Below are positions 61,690 to 64,000 of a stretch of DNA of 64,000 bases, piece after piece. The translations under genes were made by a program, and so were the position numbers. This stretch comes from Heloderma charlesbogerti (taxonomy: Eukaryota; Chordata; Lepidosauria; Squamata; Helodermatidae): assembly GCA_026122225.1 (NCBI GenBank), contig JANEZZ010001845.1, forward strand, positions 124,001-188,000, given 5' to 3'. Position 1 is the first letter of the stretch; every line of letters begins with the position of its first letter. The notes under the pieces were generated by a model. That model made no database searches. It saw only the letters and a program-made list of their open reading frames with translations, and was not told the DNA's origin.

Positions 61690-61805
61690 TAGTGCATGCT
61701 GGATGTCTGGGACTAGAACACCTATTATCCCAACCATTGGTCATGCCAGCTGGGGATGATGGAGATTGTAATCCAGACATATGGAGGATGCTAGGTTGGG
61801 GAAGT
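61690..61805. repeat. Palindromic repeat of the AACTCCCATCA family (decayed)
   Basis: GCATGCTGGATGTCTGGGAC at the left and GATGATGGAGATTGTAATCC, AGACATATGGAGGATGCTAG, GTTGGGGAAGTC at the right are inverted and related to the 8,925 family. Confidence 0.5.
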
Positions 61806-61934
61806 CTTCATTAACAATCAAATATCTCATTTTGTTACAACTTCAAAATATTTCCTCCGCCCCCTTTTCTTTCCCAAATAAGTGTGTGTGTGTGTGGGGG
61901 GGTGATAGGCACAAGGAGCAGTGGAGCTCAGTTT

Positions 61935-62470
61935 TTCTTTTTCATAGAATCCCAGAGCTTGAAGGGGCCACTGGGCAGAATCCAATGGGGTGTTTCCACC
62001 CCTAATGATTCTCTTCCACCCTGCCAATCCATTGCGCAAGTGTCCCCTACTGTTTGCACAATGGCAAATTAATGCTACTAGGGCACCCCAAAAGAAGCAG
62101 AAACACTCATTTCTGGAAGGAGGCAGATCTGTAGAGCTGGAGCTGCAGACCTGCCTCCTTCCAGAAATGAGTGTTTCTGCTCATTTGGGGGCTTTCCTAG
62201 GAGGCACTAAATTTCTCTTGGGTAAGCAGTGGGTCTCGCTTGCACAACAGAATTGGTGGGACCCACCACTTGTGGAAAGGAAACGGCTGTGTGCACAGGA
62301 ATCGGTGGGGGCATAAGAGCCCTGTTGGATTCTGCCTATTGAGTCAAATCCAGTTTAAAGCATCCCTGACAGATGGCTGTCCAGTCTCTGCTTGGATACC
62401 TCCAGTGACAGGGAGCTCACCACCTCCTGAGGCCATTGGTCCATGTACAACTTTCTCCACTTATAGTATT
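61935..62470 (-). repeat. CR1 LINE 3' end split by a foldback element
   Basis: The left part (61,935-61,973) is TTTTCATAGAATCCCAGAGC with TTGAAGGGGCCACTG. The right part (62,337-62,470) is TATTGAGTCAAATCCAGTTT, AAGCATCCCTGACAGATGGC and GCTCACCACCTCCTGAGGCC. Both are minus-strand CR1 3' end. The middle is the element at 61,974-62,336. Confidence 0.75.
61974..62336. mobile_element. 363-bp foldback DNA transposon with GGCAGAATCCAA ends
   Basis: Perfect 12-bp terminal inverted repeats, GGCAGAATCCAA and TTGGATTCTGCC. A second strong inverted repeat at the centre (62,098-62,131 against 62,145-62,180: GCAGAAACACTCATTTCTGG with AAGGAGGCAGATCTG) leaves a short loop. The termini differ from the TAGGGATG elements, and no 8-bp TSD is present, so another superfamily is likely. 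The TSD was not determined. Noncoding. Confidence 0.75.
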
Positions 62471-62929
62471 TTTGCATCTACCTCTTACACTTTCCAGAGG
62501 TGAAGATGTCTTAGTCTGTCACAGCAAATGCTTACAGAAAAAAGTCTTCCAACTAAAAACAGCTAAAACAGACCAATCTACTGTGGCAGAAGCTTCACTG
62601 TTCTCTTTTTATGACATTGGACATTTCCCCTGACAGGCAGGAGATGGCAGTAGAACTTCATTAACTCTTTTTCCTTTTCCTGTCCTCAAATTTGCTAGCA
62701 AAATACAAATTGATCTGCTGTTAATCCAAAGTTATTTTCCATGTTCTTGGTTATTAGTACTGTTGGATTTAGGTTTTTTTTTAAAAAAAATGTTGAAATA
62801 TTGCATCTGGCAAGCTGAGGAGGACGAGGAAGAGGAATTATCATCATCATCATCATCATCATCGTCTGGAGGGCCCTGTCTCTCTTTGACCAGAGGCCTT
62901 CAGGCAGAAGGTAGACCACCATCTCTTGC
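62471..62929. other. Stretch without gene; (ATC)n microsatellite
   Basis: About eight TCA/ATC units lie at 62,840-62,863. Frames on both strands there are artefacts. Confidence 0.4.
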
Positions 62930-63010
62930 GAATGTTTTGGATTTCCCTAATCAAGCAGCAGGATGAACTAGATGACCAAAAATACCCCTCCAACATTATG
63001 ATTCTATGAG
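62930..63010 (+). repeat. CR1-type LINE 3' terminus
   Basis: GGATGAACTAGATGACC, TACCCCTCCAAC and the end ATTATGATTCTATGAG fit the last 70-80 bp of a CR1-type LINE in plus orientation. Confidence 0.6.
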
Positions 63011-63069
63011 TTTAAGATGAAGAAGTGGAATAGCAACATCACCGTGGGCCTAATTCTGCACTTTACTTT

Positions 63070-63220
63070 TAACACAGCCTTCCTCAACCTGCTGCTGCCC
63101 TAGATGTGTTAAAAGTACAACTCCCATTATTCCTAGCAGTATGCCCATTGGCCATGCTGCCTGAGGATTATGGGAGTTGGCATCCAAAACATCTGGAGTG
63201 CACTGAGTTGGGGAAGACTG
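63070..63220. repeat. Palindromic repeat of the AACTCCCATCA family
   Basis: CAGCCTTCCTCAACCTGCTG and TACAACTCCCATTATTCC on the left pair with GGATTATGGGAGTTGGCATC and GTGCACTGAGTTGGGGAAGA on the right. The ends CAGCCTTCC/GGAAGACTG suggest a hAT-like terminus, but flanking 8-mers do not match. Noncoding. Confidence 0.6.
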
Positions 63221-63399
63221 CTTTGATGCTGTTGGCCTAACATGCATCAGCAAGAGTTGCAGGGCACTCCTATTTGGGATGTCTGTTGCGGGAAATCCAT
63301 TTCTTTTTTGGCTTGACAGAGTTCCCTGGCATGCTCAACTCAGCTCAGATTTGCAGGCCAAGCAGCTGATTTTTCCTGAATGCCAGGAACGTTCCCATA

Positions 63400-63593
63400 A
63401 TTTTTTTTTTATTTGTGCAGATAGAGATTTGCACAATTTGCATCAAAAAAAGAGGAAAACCCACAAACTAGGCTGATGTGCTGTAGATCAAGTCACGCCA
63501 GTTCAAAGAAAATGGGCTGAAGTCCAGGGCACCCAACCAAGGGAAACTCATGGAGCTCCACCCCCCACCTCAAATGGATCCCTCTGACATCCC
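63400..63593. repeat. hAT-type MITE fragment (ATTATGGCC family)
   Basis: ATTTGTGCAGATAGAGATTT, GCACAATTTGCATC, GAAAATGGGCTGAAGTCC and the right end CTCTGACATCCCTA match the copies at 46,190 and 58,600. Confidence 0.55.
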
Positions 63594-63744
63594 TAACTTC
63601 TATGCATGTTTACTCAGGGGTAGGTCCCACTGTCTTCAATAGGACTCCCTCCCTAGTTAGTGTGTTTACGATGGCAGTTTTAAGATACTCAAACATACAC
63701 ATACACAGATCTTCACAGAATTTTTTTTTTTAAAGAATTGTGTC

Positions 63745-64000
63745 CCAGCCCTCCAACAGGTAGGCTCAAAGTGATGCAAGGGATAACCTAGCCACAGTAG
63801 TATAAGGGCTGGTAACTTCCCAATTAGACTATTTCAATGCACTTTGCGTGGGGCTGCCCTTGAAGACGACTCGGAAGTTGCAGCTAGTGCAAAATGCAGC
63901 AGCTAGACTGCTGACTGGAACACCTCATAAAAACATATGAAACCAGTATTAAAGGGACTGCACTGGCTGCCGATATGCTTCCAGATGGAATTCAAGGTTT
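63745..64000 (+). pseudogene. L2-clade LINE ORF2 fragment, runs off the window
   Basis: The plus strand encodes [20 protein letters not shown] then [17 protein letters not shown] with a stop, followed out of frame by LHWLP-type sequence (ACTGGCTGCCGATATG). This is the same region as SCLDYCNTLYVGLPLKSVWK in the copy at 43.9 kb. It is broken and continues beyond 64,000. Confidence 0.8.

Overview
The window looks like a repeat-dense, gene-poor stretch of a squamate reptile nuclear genome, most likely a lizard; I cannot name the species. The evidence is the combination of a BovB (RTE-clade) LINE, a Sauria-type SINE whose tail resembles BovB, CR1 and L2 LINE remnants with the sauropsid-style CR1 3' end (TCATAGAA repeats), CORE/MIR-like SINEs, and very many short nonautonomous DNA transposons. 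I found no convincing host protein-coding exon, no stand-alone tRNA, rRNA or ncRNA gene and no CRISPR array. The window reads as intergenic or intronic DNA.

Layout. 1-11 kb: old CR1/L2 pieces and hAT-type MITEs. 11-13 kb: a Sauria-type SINE with a perfect 13-bp target site duplication (TSD), then a solo LTR with a perfect 5-bp TSD. 13-25 kb: MITEs, L2 and CR1 3' ends, MIR-like and tRNA-like SINEs, microsatellites. 25.8-29.0 kb: a full-length 3,218-bp BovB on the minus strand with one uninterrupted 1,047-residue endonuclease/reverse-transcriptase ORF and a perfect 12-bp TSD. It is inserted in an older CR1-group LINE 3' end. 30-37 kb: a truncated BovB, L2 remnants, SINEs broken by later insertions, and a 5'-truncated BovB that still has an open 404-codon RT frame. 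37-43 kb: hAT-type MITEs ending in a three-level nest at 41,192-42,898. 43-51 kb: L2 and CR1-group pseudogenes, a 177-bp insertion from a second RTE lineage with a 13-bp TSD, and LTR-like sequence. 52-64 kb: more MITEs, two short BovB copies, a CR1, and a second copy (56,461-57,394) of the large multi-hairpin foldback element, with a perfect 8-bp TSD.

How the parts work together. Two mobilisation systems dominate. BovB supplies an RTE-type endonuclease and reverse transcriptase in cis, and by family knowledge in trans to Sauria-type SINEs, which share its 3' tail. A hAT transposase not encoded here would be needed by the many elements that begin TAGGGATG, end CATCCCTA and are flanked by 8-bp duplications; eleven here have TSDs matching at 6 to 8 of 8 positions. 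The most unusual object is the roughly 930-bp foldback element in two copies. It is built from repeated short hairpins and a smaller neighbouring palindrome carries the same hairpin at its centre. I did not recognise it as a named family, and novelty needs a repeat-library search.
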